A stretch of 64,000 bases of DNA, from positions 62,001 through 126,000 of the forward strand of contig NZ_MRUL01000007.1 of the NCBI RefSeq assembly GCF_002006995.1, read 5' to 3'. This document shows positions 31,411-40,307 of this stretch, in pieces. The position numbers were made by a program, and so were the translations under genes. Every line of letters starts with the position of its first letter. Positions within the stretch are counted from its first letter, which is position 1. The notes beneath the pieces were generated by a model. The model was not told where the DNA came from. It did no database searches and worked only from the letters and a program-made list of their open reading frames with translations. This DNA comes from Izhakiella australiensis (GTDB lineage: Bacteria > Pseudomonadota > Gammaproteobacteria > Enterobacterales > Enterobacteriaceae).

Positions 31411-32589
31411 ATGCAAACTTCATCTGAACAACCGGTTCGCGTTCCGAGTAAACGTAAACGCAACTTTGCTATTTTGCTGATTGTGCTGCTGCTTATCGGT
31501 GCCGGCTGTCTGGCCTGGTATCTGCTGTACGCGCGCTATTACGAAAGCACCGATGATGCCTATGTTAACGCCAATTTGGTCACGCTGACGCCGCAAATTG
31601 CCGGTACGGTTACTCAGGTCGCCGTGGATGAAGGTGACTACGTTAATAAAGGCCAGCCGCTGGTGTTGCTCGATCCGAGCGATACGGAAATCGCCCTGCA
31701 GCAGGCCGAAGCCGACCTCGCTAATACTGTGCGTCAGGTGCGCGGCCTTTACAGCACCGCTGATAATTATCGTGCTCAGGTCGAGGCGAAACAGGTGGCG
31801 TTGCAAACCGCGCAAAGCGACTACGCCCGCCGACAGAAAATCTTCGCCAGCGGCGCGGTTGCCGCTGAAGATCTGGCCCATTATCGTGACGCGGTAACCA
31901 GCGCTAAAAGCGATCTTGCTGCCGCGAAGCAGGCGTTAAGTACCAACCTGGCCATGGTCGATGATACCGTTATCGACAGCCACCCGGAGATCAAAAGCGC
32001 CGTAGCGACGCTGCGCCAGCGCTTTCTCGATAATGCCCGCAGCACCATTGTGGCGCCGGTTAGCGGCTTTGTCGCCAAGCGCGCTGTGCAGCTCGGTATG
32101 CGGGTGGATTCAGGCACCACGCTGATGTCGATCGTGCCGCTGGACCAGGTCTGGGTGGACGCCAACTTCAAAGAAAGCCAGATGAACACCATGCGTCTGG
32201 GGCAAAAAGTGACGTTGACCGCCGACCTGTATGGCGATGACACCACCTACCATGGCACCATTGAAAGCCTGGGGATCGGTACCGGCAGCGCCTTCTCGCT
32301 GCTGCCGGCGCAAAACGCCAGCGGTAACTGGATAAAAATAGTTCAGCGACTGCCGGTGCGCATTGCCCTTGACCCGCATGATATGCAGAAGCATCCGCTG
32401 CGCGTCGGACTGTCAATGGACGTGCGTGTCGATATCCGCGATGCAGACGGCGCGCTGCTGCCGCAAAAAACCGTCGCCGCGCCGCGTTTTACCACCGATG
32501 TTTATCAGAATGCGCTTGATCAGGCCGACCAGGTGGTGGCGAAGATTCTTCATGATAACAGCCAGGCGTTAGCGTCCCACGCCCGTTAA
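31411..32589 (+). CDS. EmrA-like membrane-fusion (HlyD family) subunit
   Basis: A 392-residue periplasmic adaptor for a tripartite efflux pump. One membrane anchor lies at about 18-38 (FAILLIVLLLIGAGCLAWYLL), followed by the lipoyl half-motif YYESTDDAYVNANLVTLTPQ, a long coiled-coil hairpin (about 90-200) and the second lipoyl half SGFVAKRAVQLGMRV. It links an MFS pump to a TolC-type channel. It is between the MarR gene and the emrB-like gene, as in emrRAB operons. Confidence 0.86.
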   Translation: MQTSSEQPVRVPSKRKRNFAILLIVLLLIGAGCLAWYLLYARYYESTDDAYVNANLVTLTPQIAGTVTQVAVDEGDYVNKGQPLVLLDPSDTEIALQQAEADLANTVRQVRGLYSTADNYRAQVEAKQVALQTAQSDYARRQKIFASGAVAAEDLAHYRDAVTSAKSDLAAAKQALSTNLAMVDDTVIDSHPEIKSAVATLRQRFLDNARSTIVAPVSGFVAKRAVQLGMRVDSGTTLMSIVPLDQVWVDANFKESQMNTMRLGQKVTLTADLYGDDTTYHGTIESLGIGTGSAFSLLPAQNASGNWIKIVQRLPVRIALDPHDMQKHPLRVGLSMDVRVDIRDADGALLPQKTVAAPRFTTDVYQNALDQADQVVAKILHDNSQALASHAR

Positions 32590-32599
32590 GAGAGTGGTT

Positions 32600-34135
32600 A
32601 TGCAAGATAAATCGGCGTTTACGCCACCGAGCCTGCTGCTGGCCACCATCGCGCTTTCGCTGGCAACGTTTATGCAGGTGCTGGATACCACCATTGCCAA
32701 CGTCGCGTTGCCGACCATTGCCGGTAACCTCGGCGTCAGTGCAGATCAGGGCACCTGGGTTATCACCTCGTTTGCGGTCTGCAACGCGATTGCGCTGCCG
32801 CTGACCGGCTGGTTTACCCGCCGGCTTGGTCAGCTCAGGCTGTTTATCGGTTCGGTAGCGCTGTTTACTCTGAGTTCGTTTTTGTGCGGCTTTGCCCACA
32901 GCATGACCGAGCTAATTATTTTCCGCGCGCTGCAGGGTTTTTTTGCCGGGCCGATGTTTCCCATGTGCCAGACACTGCTGCTGGTTATTTTTCCTACCAG
33001 CAAGCGCAGCATGGCGCTGGCGCTGCTATCAATGGTAACGGTGGTGGCGCCGATCGTCGGACCGATCACCGGCGGCTGGATCACCGATAACTACTCCTGG
33101 CCGTGGATTTTCTACATCAACGTGCCAATCGGCATTTTCTCGGCGCTGGTTATCTGGGGTCAGATGCGTACCCGCGAAGAGACAACCACCTCCGCGCCGA
33201 TCGATTACATCGGCATTGCGCTGCTGGTGCTGGGTGTTGGCCTGCTGCAGGTGGTGTTGGATAAAGGCAACGATCTTGACTGGTTCTCATCGCCGGAAAT
33301 TATCGTAATGTCGGCTATTTCGGCGATCTCGCTGGTCTCTTTCGTTATCTGGGAGCTGGGGGAGAGTCATCCTATCGTCAACCTGCGGCTGTTCCGGGAG
33401 CGTAATTTCGCCATTGGCACCCTGGCGCTGATGCTGGGTTACGCCGCGTTTTTCGCTATCAATATTATTCTGCCGCAGTGGCTACAAACACAGATGGGTT
33501 ATACCGCCATCTGGGCCGGACTTGCCGCTGCGCCAATGGGCTTTTTGCCGCTGCTGCTGACGCCGATTATTGGCCGCTATGCCAATAAATTCGACCTGCG
33601 CATTCTGGCAACGCTGTCGTTTCTCACCATGGGGGCTTCCTGTCTGATGCGCGCCCAGTTCAATACCGAGGTTGATTTTCGTACCATTGCTGAGGTGCAG
33701 ATGTTTATGGGCATCGGCGTGGCGTTTTTCTTTATGCCGATCACCACCATCGTGCTGTCTAATCTGCATGGCCCTGAAGTGGCTGAGGGATCCGGGCTGG
33801 CGACCTTCTTCCGCGTGTTGGGTGGTTCGTTTGCCTCCTCGCTGACCACCTGGATCTGGTCGCGTCGCGAAATTTACCATCACGCTAATCTCACCGAAAG
33901 CGTCTCAACCTATAATCCGGCGGCCACCGACTACATTAATAAGCTGGGCGGCGCAACGCAGCAGAATCTGGCAGCGGTGAATAAAACCATCGAGCAGCAG
34001 GCCTATATGATGTCGACCATCGATTATTTCTGGCTCCTCGGCTGGGGTTTTCTGGCGCTGATCGTGGTTATCTGGTTTGCGCGCCCGCCGTTTGTTCGTT
34101 CCGGAGCGCCGGGCGCGCCTTCTGCCGGACATTAG
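32600..34135 (+). CDS. EmrB-like MFS multidrug transporter (DHA2 family)
   Basis: A 511-residue, 14-helix drug:proton antiporter. Motif ALSLATFMQVLDTTIANVALPTIAGNL in helix 1, GTWVITSFAVCNAIALPLTGW, and the PIVGPITGGWITDNYSWPWIFYINVPIG segment (motif C) are hallmarks of EmrB/QacA proteins. ATG 32600 is taken over the GTG two codons earlier; GAGAGTGG precedes it. It ends 7 bases before the convergent mipA-like gene with no visible terminator. Confidence 0.86.
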   Translation: MQDKSAFTPPSLLLATIALSLATFMQVLDTTIANVALPTIAGNLGVSADQGTWVITSFAVCNAIALPLTGWFTRRLGQLRLFIGSVALFTLSSFLCGFAHSMTELIIFRALQGFFAGPMFPMCQTLLLVIFPTSKRSMALALLSMVTVVAPIVGPITGGWITDNYSWPWIFYINVPIGIFSALVIWGQMRTREETTTSAPIDYIGIALLVLGVGLLQVVLDKGNDLDWFSSPEIIVMSAISAISLVSFVIWELGESHPIVNLRLFRERNFAIGTLALMLGYAAFFAINIILPQWLQTQMGYTAIWAGLAAAPMGFLPLLLTPIIGRYANKFDLRILATLSFLTMGASCLMRAQFNTEVDFRTIAEVQMFMGIGVAFFFMPITTIVLSNLHGPEVAEGSGLATFFRVLGGSFASSLTTWIWSRREIYHHANLTESVSTYNPAATDYINKLGGATQQNLAAVNKTIEQQAYMMSTIDYFWLLGWGFLALIVVIWFARPPFVRSGAPGAPSAGH

Positions 34136-34142
34136 CGAGTTA

Positions 34143-34934
34143 TCAGAACTGGTAATTCACTCCGATGGCGCCCTGTAAGTCGCTTTTTTTCTCCACCAGC
34201 GGGCTATCTTTGGCTTCATTGGTCAGCAGGGTATAGCCGACGCCGGTGCTTAACTGCCAGTTATCGGCAAACTGATAGCGCCAGCGTAGCTGCGGCGTGA
34301 CCTGAGCGATACCCGCCCGAGCATTGTAAGGAGCATAGTGGGCGTCGCTCATGGCGCTTTGCCGCTCGTCGATGCCAAACCAGGTTTGCATGTTGTCGCC
34401 GTCGCGCCACTGGGTGGCGACGCCCAGTTGGATCTGATGGCGCTGATTCTGATACAGCAAATAGCCAAGCGACAGCGTCGCTGCCGCGCCCTGGTCGCTA
34501 TCCGCTGCCCGCAGATAATTGGCCTCAAGGGAAAAGCGGCCTGGCTGCCAGCGAACGAAGGCGCCGTACAACAGCGAACTGTCAATGTCATCCAGCCCGG
34601 CCAGCGCCTGATTATCTTTGGCATCCCGTCCGCCGCTGTAGGCAATTAAAGGTCCGGCGCTCAGGGAATCCGTCAGCGCAAAGTTCAGGCCGGCATCACC
34701 CCCCTGTAAAAAGAAGCGACCGTCAAACAGCCGCGCGCTGGGTAGCGGCGTAGCGTGGTAGCTGTCAGCGCCGGGATAGTCGGGGGTAATACCCATACCC
34801 AGACCCACCGAGGAGCGCTGCTGCTCCGCATGGATCTCTGGCGCGAACGCTGCGCAGAGCAGCAGCGCGCTGGCGCTGAGATATCGTCCGGACCCAGGCA
34901 ACAACACGCGGTAAGATGAATAAGCGCCGCTCAT
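34143..34934 (-). CDS. MipA/OmpV-family outer-membrane protein
   Basis: A 263-residue beta-barrel protein. Signal peptide at about 1-36 (hydrophobic YLSASALLLCAAFAPEIHA), then SSVGLGMGITPDYPGADSYHATPLPSARL, the family's N-terminal motif, and a terminal Phe after aromatic-alternating strands (GAIGVNYQF) typical for insertion by the BAM machinery. ATG 34934 has GGAGA 6 bases upstream; the longer in-frame start is rejected. Family members scaffold peptidoglycan enzymes (MipA) or act as osmoregulated porins (OmpV). Its divergent neighbour is a two-component system that may control it. Confidence 0.85.
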   Translation of the reverse strand: MSGAYSSYRVLLPGSGRYLSASALLLCAAFAPEIHAEQQRSSVGLGMGITPDYPGADSYHATPLPSARLFDGRFFLQGGDAGLNFALTDSLSAGPLIAYSGGRDAKDNQALAGLDDIDSSLLYGAFVRWQPGRFSLEANYLRAADSDQGAAATLSLGYLLYQNQRHQIQLGVATQWRDGDNMQTWFGIDERQSAMSDAHYAPYNARAGIAQVTPQLRWRYQFADNWQLSTGVGYTLLTNEAKDSPLVEKKSDLQGAIGVNYQF

Positions 34935-35001
34935 ATTTTCTCCGGCTAAGTAAAAGGAGCAGTCACTGTATTGAATTGCGCAGGTAAAACCCATTTCGAT
35001 C

Positions 35002-35045
35002 TTATGTCGCCAGATGTCACCGGGCGATGACATCTGGCGACATAA
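35002..35045. repeat. 18-bp perfect inverted repeat between mipA-like gene and response regulator
   Basis: TTATGTCGCCAGATGTCA (35002-35019) is repeated as its exact reverse complement at 35028-35045, with an 8-base spacer. It lies 68 bases upstream of the mipA-like ATG and 150 bases upstream of the response-regulator ATG, in a divergent promoter region. It could be a regulator binding site or a hairpin in the mipA leader. Confidence 0.8.
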
Positions 35046-35196
35046 CTTTTCTGCGGCGCGCAGCCGGCATTCCTGAAGGCTTTGCCATTTAAATCACGAT
35101 ATTTTTCGCCGCAGCGGCAACGTTTCGCTGCTTTTTCCGGTCTTAGCAAAAAACATCAATCCGCTCCTGCGTTCGTCATAAGAGAGTAAATGCGAG

Positions 35197-35922
35197 ATGA
35201 AGCAACCGATGGAGAGCCTGCGGCGTATTCTGATTCTGGATGATGAAAGTGAACTGCGGCAAATGCTAACCCGTTATCTGCGTGCCAACGACTTTGCCGT
35301 TCAGGCGGTCGAAAACAGCGCCAGGCTTGACCACTACCTGCAACGTCAGCCTTATGATTTATTGATCCTCGATATCATGATGAAACCGGAGGACGGTCTC
35401 AGCGTTTGTCGCCGTCTGCGGGCTGAAGGGCAGACGCTACCGATTTTAATGCTGACTGCGCGCGGCGATCCGCTTGATCGGGTGCTGGGGCTGGAGTCAG
35501 GCGCTGATGACTATCTGGCGAAGCCATTTTTACCCCAGGAGCTGGTGGCGCGCATTCGGGCCATTTTCCGCCGTCAGGCGCTGGAGCGCGGCGAGGTCAG
35601 CCGCTTGCCGCAGCAGGTGAAATTTGGTCCGTTCCGGCTCGATCTGGCGCGCCAGGAACTGTGCAGAAACCAGCATCCCGTGACGCTAAACGGCGCTGAG
35701 ATGCAGCTGCTGGTTGCCCTGGCCAGCACCCTTAACCGGCCGGTCAGCCGTGATAATTTGATGGCGCGGGCGCGCGGACGCAGCTACAGCGCCCAGGATC
35801 GCAGCGTGGATGTACAGGTGCTGCGGCTGCGCAAGGTTATCGAGCAGGATCCTTCGGCGCCGCAGTGGCTGAAAACCATCTGGGGTAGCGGTTATATGCT
35901 AACCGGGGAGATTGTGGCATGA
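35197..35922 (+). CDS. OmpR-family response regulator
   Basis: A 241-residue two-domain regulator. The receiver (about 10-125) has acidic pair DDE (15-17), phospho-acceptor Asp59 in LLILDIMM, Thr in MLTARG and Lys109 in YLAKPF. The winged-helix DNA-binding domain (about 140-238) shows VTLNGAEMQLL and DRSVDVQVLRLRKVIEQDPSAPQWLKTIWGSGYML. Its stop overlaps the kinase start as ATGA. Closest in style to OmpR. An alternative ATG lies four codons in. Confidence 0.88.
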   Translation: MKQPMESLRRILILDDESELRQMLTRYLRANDFAVQAVENSARLDHYLQRQPYDLLILDIMMKPEDGLSVCRRLRAEGQTLPILMLTARGDPLDRVLGLESGADDYLAKPFLPQELVARIRAIFRRQALERGEVSRLPQQVKFGPFRLDLARQELCRNQHPVTLNGAEMQLLVALASTLNRPVSRDNLMARARGRSYSAQDRSVDVQVLRLRKVIEQDPSAPQWLKTIWGSGYMLTGEIVA

Positions 35923-37244
35923 GGCCGGGCGTCTGGCCGCGTTCGCTGCGCAGTCGTTACAGCCTGCTGCTGGTGTTGCTGGTGCTGGTAACGCAGTTTC
36001 TTTCGATTATGGTTTTTTTGCTGTTTGTTCAGCGTCCACGGATGAATGACGCTGCGGAAATGGTTGCCGCCCAGGTGGGGATGCTGGACCGAATGTTGCG
36101 CAGTATGCCGCCGCAGGAGAGCCAGCGCTATATTGTTCAGCTCAATGCGCAGCGCACGCCGCCGGTAGAGCTTGAGGTGCCGCGATTCAATCGCCTGATG
36201 GGATTTTTCAGCGCCTATGACCTCTATCTTTTTCTTAATCGCCTGACAGCAGCGCTGCCGCAGGACGCGCTGGTGCGCTGGCAGTCGGCGCCACAGCGGC
36301 GCCTGTGGTTTCGTATTCATATTTCCGGCGACCCCTACTGGATAACGCTGCCCAACGTAGAGTCGAAAAATACCTCCGGCTGGTGGAGCGCGCTGCTGCT
36401 GTCGGCGGCGCTTTCCGCCGTGGCGCTCTGGCTGGCATGGAAAACGCACCGCCGCCTGGCGCGGCCGCTGACCCGGCTAATCAAAGCCGCGCGCGAACTG
36501 GGACGCGGCGTGAGGCCGACGCCGTTAGCGCTGGAGGGGCCTCCGGAAATCGTCCAGGCCAGTATGACGTTTAATCATATGGTGGAAGGCCTGGCCGATT
36601 TGGAAGAGAAGCGCGCGCTGATGCTGGCGGGGATTTCTCATGATATTCGCACCCCGCTGACCAAGCTGCGCCTGGCGATTGCGCTGCATGAGGGAAAGGG
36701 GTCTGAGCAGCAGAACTACCGGCGCTATTTTGATGATATAGACGGTATCCTGCAGCAGTTTATTGACTTCTCCCGCGGTGAGGGTGGAGAGCCGATGGTG
36801 GCCGGCGATATCAACGCGTTGCTGACGGCGTTGGTGCAGGACTTCGCCGGACTGGGGGTGCCGTTCGCCCTCGACCTCAAGCCAATTCCTGCTTTTCCCT
36901 GGCGACAAACCAGCATGCTGCGGCTGATTATGAATCTGCTACAAAACGCCGCTCGCTATGGCGAAGGTGAACGTGAGGTGGCGAGCGGACATCATCAGGG
37001 CTATGCTTGGATAGCGATCCGCGATCGCGGGCCGGGCATCGCTACCGAAGAGCTGGCGCTGATCAGCCAGCCGTTTCACCGCGGCGTCGGCGTTCAGCAC
37101 AGCGGCGCCGGGTTGGGGCTGGCGATATGCGAACGCATTGTGACGCAGCATCAGGGAACAATGACGCTGGTGAATCGCGCGCAGGGCGGTCTGGAGGTAC
37201 TGTTTACTCTGAAAATGCGCCATGGAAGCGCGACTGACGGCTAG
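35919..37244 (+). CDS. EnvZ-like sensor histidine kinase
   Basis: A 441-residue inner-membrane kinase. Transmembrane segments at about 17-37 and 156-174 bracket a periplasmic sensor of about 115 residues. A HAMP linker follows (about 175-225), then the dimerisation box GISHDIRTPLTKLRLAI with phospho-acceptor His241, and the ATPase domain with NLLQNAARYG (N box), DRGPGIA (G1) and GAGLGLAICERI (G2). It is translationally coupled to the regulator. The signal is unknown; the divergent mipA-like gene suggests an envelope-related role. Confidence 0.88.
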   Translation: MRPGVWPRSLRSRYSLLLVLLVLVTQFLSIMVFLLFVQRPRMNDAAEMVAAQVGMLDRMLRSMPPQESQRYIVQLNAQRTPPVELEVPRFNRLMGFFSAYDLYLFLNRLTAALPQDALVRWQSAPQRRLWFRIHISGDPYWITLPNVESKNTSGWWSALLLSAALSAVALWLAWKTHRRLARPLTRLIKAARELGRGVRPTPLALEGPPEIVQASMTFNHMVEGLADLEEKRALMLAGISHDIRTPLTKLRLAIALHEGKGSEQQNYRRYFDDIDGILQQFIDFSRGEGGEPMVAGDINALLTALVQDFAGLGVPFALDLKPIPAFPWRQTSMLRLIMNLLQNAARYGEGEREVASGHHQGYAWIAIRDRGPGIATEELALISQPFHRGVGVQHSGAGLGLAICERIVTQHQGTMTLVNRAQGGLEVLFTLKMRHGSATDG

Positions 37245-37282
37245 CCTGTATAACTGTTAGCGCATCGCTCCGGTCGCGGTGG

Positions 37283-37317
37283 TTGATGTTTAAAATATAT
37301 GCGATATACTCAATATC
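37283..37317 (+). promoter_or_regulatory. Promoter and palindromic operator of the RES/Xre toxin-antitoxin operon
   Basis: TTGATG (37283-37288) and TATACT (37305-37310) are 16 bases apart, a good sigma-70 promoter 30 bases before the antitoxin ATG. The palindrome GATAT-ACTCA-ATATC (37303-37317) covers the -10 element, where an antitoxin or toxin-antitoxin complex would block transcription. Confidence 0.55.
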
Positions 37318-37339
37318 ATCAATCAGCACAGGAGGTTTT

Positions 37340-38056
37340 ATGTCAACCAAAGAGAAAGCCACCGTCCGGGCTAAAGGCTACCAGGGGGCAATGCTGGTTG
37401 ATGCCAGGGCGATTGACGAGCTGAAAGAAGAGAGCAGGGCGCAGTATCTGGTGATCCCGGTACAGAATCGCTCCGGCAGCCGCATCAAACCGCAGCTGCC
37501 TGACGGCGCCGATATCGAAAAAAAGATTAACCGCTTTTTAGCGTCGCTGGGTCTGGAAGATACCCGCGTCAGGATGGCGCCTGCGCAGCATGGCCGTTCT
37601 GATCATGCTGATTCAGAAAATACGCTGGATATTTTTGCCGGCTTTGAGGCGCAGCGTAGTAAAAATGCGCGACGCCAGCAGGATCTGCGCGAGTTTATTC
37701 TTAACGACGCCGAATGGCTGTCGGCCAGCCAGCTTTCCGATAAAGCCGGCTTTGAAAATAAGAACCGCAGCGCCGGGCCAAATACCTGGAAACGACGTAA
37801 CCGTATCTTCGCTATTAGCGTGCAGGGCAAAAATCTCTATCCGCGTTATTGCCTCGATTTGGCTTATCAGCCGCTGTCGGTGGTAAAAGAGGTGTTAGAG
37901 GTTTTTGCCGATAGCAAAAGCGGCTGGGCGCTGGCCTACTGGTTCGGTACCGCTAACGGCTGGCTTAACGGCAAAAAGCCTAAAGATCTGCTGAGTGATA
38001 AAGCCGCGCTGCTGCGGGCGGCGCAGGCAGAAAATGAGGGTGCGCTGCATGGCTGA
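37340..38056 (+). CDS. Xre/MbcA/ParS-type antitoxin with long N-terminal extension
   Basis: A 238-residue protein. The C-terminal 60 residues (LSVVKEVLEVFADSKSGWAL, then FGTANGWLNGKKPKDLL) match the DUF2384 toxin-binding domain of MbcA/ParS/Xre antitoxins. A middle region (about 118-175: LREFILNDAEWLSASQLS, then WKRRNRIFAISVQGKNLYPRY) looks like a winged helix. About 110 N-terminal residues are not recognised, making it longer than the usual antitoxin of about 150 residues. ATG 37340 has a strong AGGAGG site. Its stop overlaps the toxin start by 8 bases. Confidence 0.75.
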   Translation: MSTKEKATVRAKGYQGAMLVDARAIDELKEESRAQYLVIPVQNRSGSRIKPQLPDGADIEKKINRFLASLGLEDTRVRMAPAQHGRSDHADSENTLDIFAGFEAQRSKNARRQQDLREFILNDAEWLSASQLSDKAGFENKNRSAGPNTWKRRNRIFAISVQGKNLYPRYCLDLAYQPLSVVKEVLEVFADSKSGWALAYWFGTANGWLNGKKPKDLLSDKAALLRAAQAENEGALHG

Positions 38057-38693
38057 TAGGGCGGCGCGCGCTTTCCCCGCGCCGCCGGATACGATTAAGC
38101 TTACCTGCGCGCAGCTTCCCGCCGGAACGCATCTTTTCCGTTTACATAGCGATTTATACCGCGGCAACCAGTTTAATGATTCCGGCTATGGCGATGCGCG
38201 CTTCAGCCCAATCAGAGAGCGCGATTCCCACCAGATAATTCCAACCTTGTACGCCGGTGAGAGCACGGAAATTGCCCTGTGCGAGGTGCTTTTTCACGAT
38301 ATTGACGTCTCGCAGCCGCGCATTGTCTTTGACCAGCGTAAGCTTCTGAGGATCCAGCACAGTGAAATAACCCTCGTTCGCGATCTGCGCATCGCGCTGC
38401 TCGATCACGCCGCGCTGGTAAAAATGCGCGCCGGTAAGCGATTAATTCACTGCGATGCGGCGGACTATGCCCACACTCGGCTGTGGGCCGAGCATATTCA
38501 TCAACAGTACGCTGACATTCAGGGCATGAGCTGGCCCTCGCGTCAGTATCAGGGGCAGGCCAGCGTATTATTTGGCGATCGCATTGCTGCCGATAGCGTT
38601 TCGGTCAGTAAAACCAGCGCGCTGGTTAAAGATAAAAAGGTGATTGGCCGGCTGCTGAATCTGGCAGAGCGCATGGATATTACCTTTATCTAG
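38049..38693 (+). CDS. RES-domain toxin (NAD-targeting)
   Basis: A 214-residue RES-family protein. Family residues seen are Arg in LHSDLYRGNQFNDSGYGDARFSPI, Tyr and Glu in TLYAGESTEIALCEVLFHD, and Ser in GMSWPSRQYQG. RES toxins degrade NAD or ADP-ribosylate targets and are held by Xre/ParS antitoxins. ATG 38049 overlaps the antitoxin stop, which fits coupled translation; a longer in-frame start inside the antitoxin is unlikely. Downstream the next gene is convergent. Confidence 0.85.
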   Translation: MADRAARAFPAPPDTIKLTCAQLPAGTHLFRLHSDLYRGNQFNDSGYGDARFSPIRERDSHQIIPTLYAGESTEIALCEVLFHDIDVSQPRIVFDQRKLLRIQHSEITLVRDLRIALLDHAALVKMRAGKRLIHCDAADYAHTRLWAEHIHQQYADIQGMSWPSRQYQGQASVLFGDRIAADSVSVSKTSALVKDKKVIGRLLNLAERMDITFI

Positions 38694-38765
38694 CTGAGCC
38701 AGTGCAGCGGGGCGGTATATCCCCGCAGCTTTACGCCCGGAGGGAAAAGCCCCGGTCGAACCGTA

Positions 38766-40091
38766 CTACTGCTGCTCTTTTTTCCCCCGCCAGGCCAGTA
38801 AAGGCGTCACGGAGATACCATGTATCAGTACGCTGATGGTGACAATGGTAATCGCGGTATTTGTCACCAGGGTGGCGCTTGTGCCGTCAAGGCCATGGAC
38901 GTAGGCATAAGCAATATAATTAAGACTGCCGATGCCGCGAATGCCGAGCCAGCCAAGGCTTACCCGGTGCAGCAGCGACTCCTCTGAACGCCAGCTGATA
39001 ATCAATACTGCCAGCGGCCTGATGATAAAGAAAATGAGGCAGGCCAGCGGCAGGGCCGAGATATCCCAGTGTTCAGAAAGCGTGACGCCCAATACGATCA
39101 CCAGCAGGGCTGCCAGAATACGTTCAACCGTGTCGCCAAACGAAAGTGCATCGCCAATCACCAGTCCGACCGATTTGATCGGGTTATTTTCTGCAAGTGT
39201 GTGTCGCGTATGCGGATTTACCAGCATTTCCGCCGGTAAATCATCGTCATCTTCCTTCTCTGCAGGGTGCCTTTTCTGCACCGTCACTTCTGCGCTACGT
39301 AAGCCGATGCCGGCGGCAAATGCGGCAAGAAAACCGGAGGCGCCGAGCGCCAGCGCCAGTGAAATGCTCAGGCAAATCAGCGACAGAGCGACGAACTCAC
39401 TGGGCGCGACGTCGCCCTGCGCATGACGCGACCGCGTGGCAATAATGCCGATCAATCGCCCCAGTGAAAAACCGATCAGTAATCCGCCAACTAATGCCCA
39501 GACAAGGTCAACGCTAAGCCAGTGCAGCCACTGACCGGCGCCGGGAACCTCGCCTGCCTTGTGCCAGACAAGCGCCAGCACCAGGAAGGGCAGCGCCGTG
39601 CCATCATTCAGCCCCGCCTCGCTGGATAAAGCAATTCTCAGCCTGTCACCATCACGGGCATCGTTTATCGCCACCAGGCTCGCCAGTACCGGATCGGTCG
39701 GCGCCAGAATCGCGCCCAAAGCCAGTGAGAGCGGCCAGGAAAGCCCGGTCAGATAATGGGCCGCCACCATAATTCCCGCAATGGTCAGTAGCATGCCGGG
39801 GAGAGCCAGCTTAATGCCCATCTTGAGGTAAGAAGAGGTCAGGGGAAGGCGAATTTTAAGCCCGGTAATGAACAAGGACGCCGCCATGGCGATTTCAGTG
39901 ATATGGCTGGTTAAGCCAGCATGAGCAACAAAATCCAGGGTTAATACGCCGAACCCCCAAGGGCCGCAGGCGATGCCAACAAGCAAATAGACGCCGAAAA
40001 GCGGCAGCGGCGTACGATTTATCCAGCCGTAGGATAATGACATTAATAACAGCAGAACCCCTGCTGCCGCCGTCCACGCCAGATATCCCAT
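38766..40091 (-). CDS. CPA1-family cation/proton antiporter (NhaP-like)
   Basis: A 441-residue membrane protein with about 12 helices. LSLALGAILAPTDPVLASLVAIND carries the ion-binding segment of CPA1 exchangers, and ALSSEAGLNDGTALPFLVLAL the conserved Asp of the transport site. A polar acidic loop (residues about 285-315, KEDDDDLPAEM) faces the cytoplasm. It probably exchanges Na+ or K+ for H+; ion specificity cannot be read. It appears to be a single gene. Confidence 0.82.
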   Translation of the reverse strand: MGYLAWTAAAGVLLLLMSLSYGWINRTPLPLFGVYLLVGIACGPWGFGVLTLDFVAHAGLTSHITEIAMAASLFITGLKIRLPLTSSYLKMGIKLALPGMLLTIAGIMVAAHYLTGLSWPLSLALGAILAPTDPVLASLVAINDARDGDRLRIALSSEAGLNDGTALPFLVLALVWHKAGEVPGAGQWLHWLSVDLVWALVGGLLIGFSLGRLIGIIATRSRHAQGDVAPSEFVALSLICLSISLALALGASGFLAAFAAGIGLRSAEVTVQKRHPAEKEDDDDLPAEMLVNPHTRHTLAENNPIKSVGLVIGDALSFGDTVERILAALLVIVLGVTLSEHWDISALPLACLIFFIIRPLAVLIISWRSEESLLHRVSLGWLGIRGIGSLNYIAYAYVHGLDGTSATLVTNTAITIVTISVLIHGISVTPLLAWRGKKEQQ

Positions 40092-40203
40092 ATGCCCCCA
40101 GATTAACCGCGGAAAAAGAACTCGCGTTTCAAAGTGTAGCTGCTAACCAGGTAGTTCTGTGACTTGCTGGGGCAAGCCGGCAATGCTGCCACTGCGGCAA
40201 TGA

Positions 40204-40240
40204 CCCTATCGCCAACCCTCGTAGATGGCTGGCGATAGGG
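40204..40240. repeat. Inverted repeat between antiporter and azoreductase genes
   Basis: CCCTATCGCCA and TGGCGATAGGG form 11-bp perfect arms with a 15-base spacer. It lies 68 bases downstream of the azoreductase stop on the minus strand and 113 bases upstream of the antiporter start. A T-run is absent, so it may be a leader hairpin, a transcript-end structure or a binding site. Confidence 0.6.
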
Positions 40241-40307
40241 GACTATATTGGCATCTGCGCGCGAACTGGCGATGCGCGCATTTTATCTTGCGGGATGCTT
40301 AAGCGCG

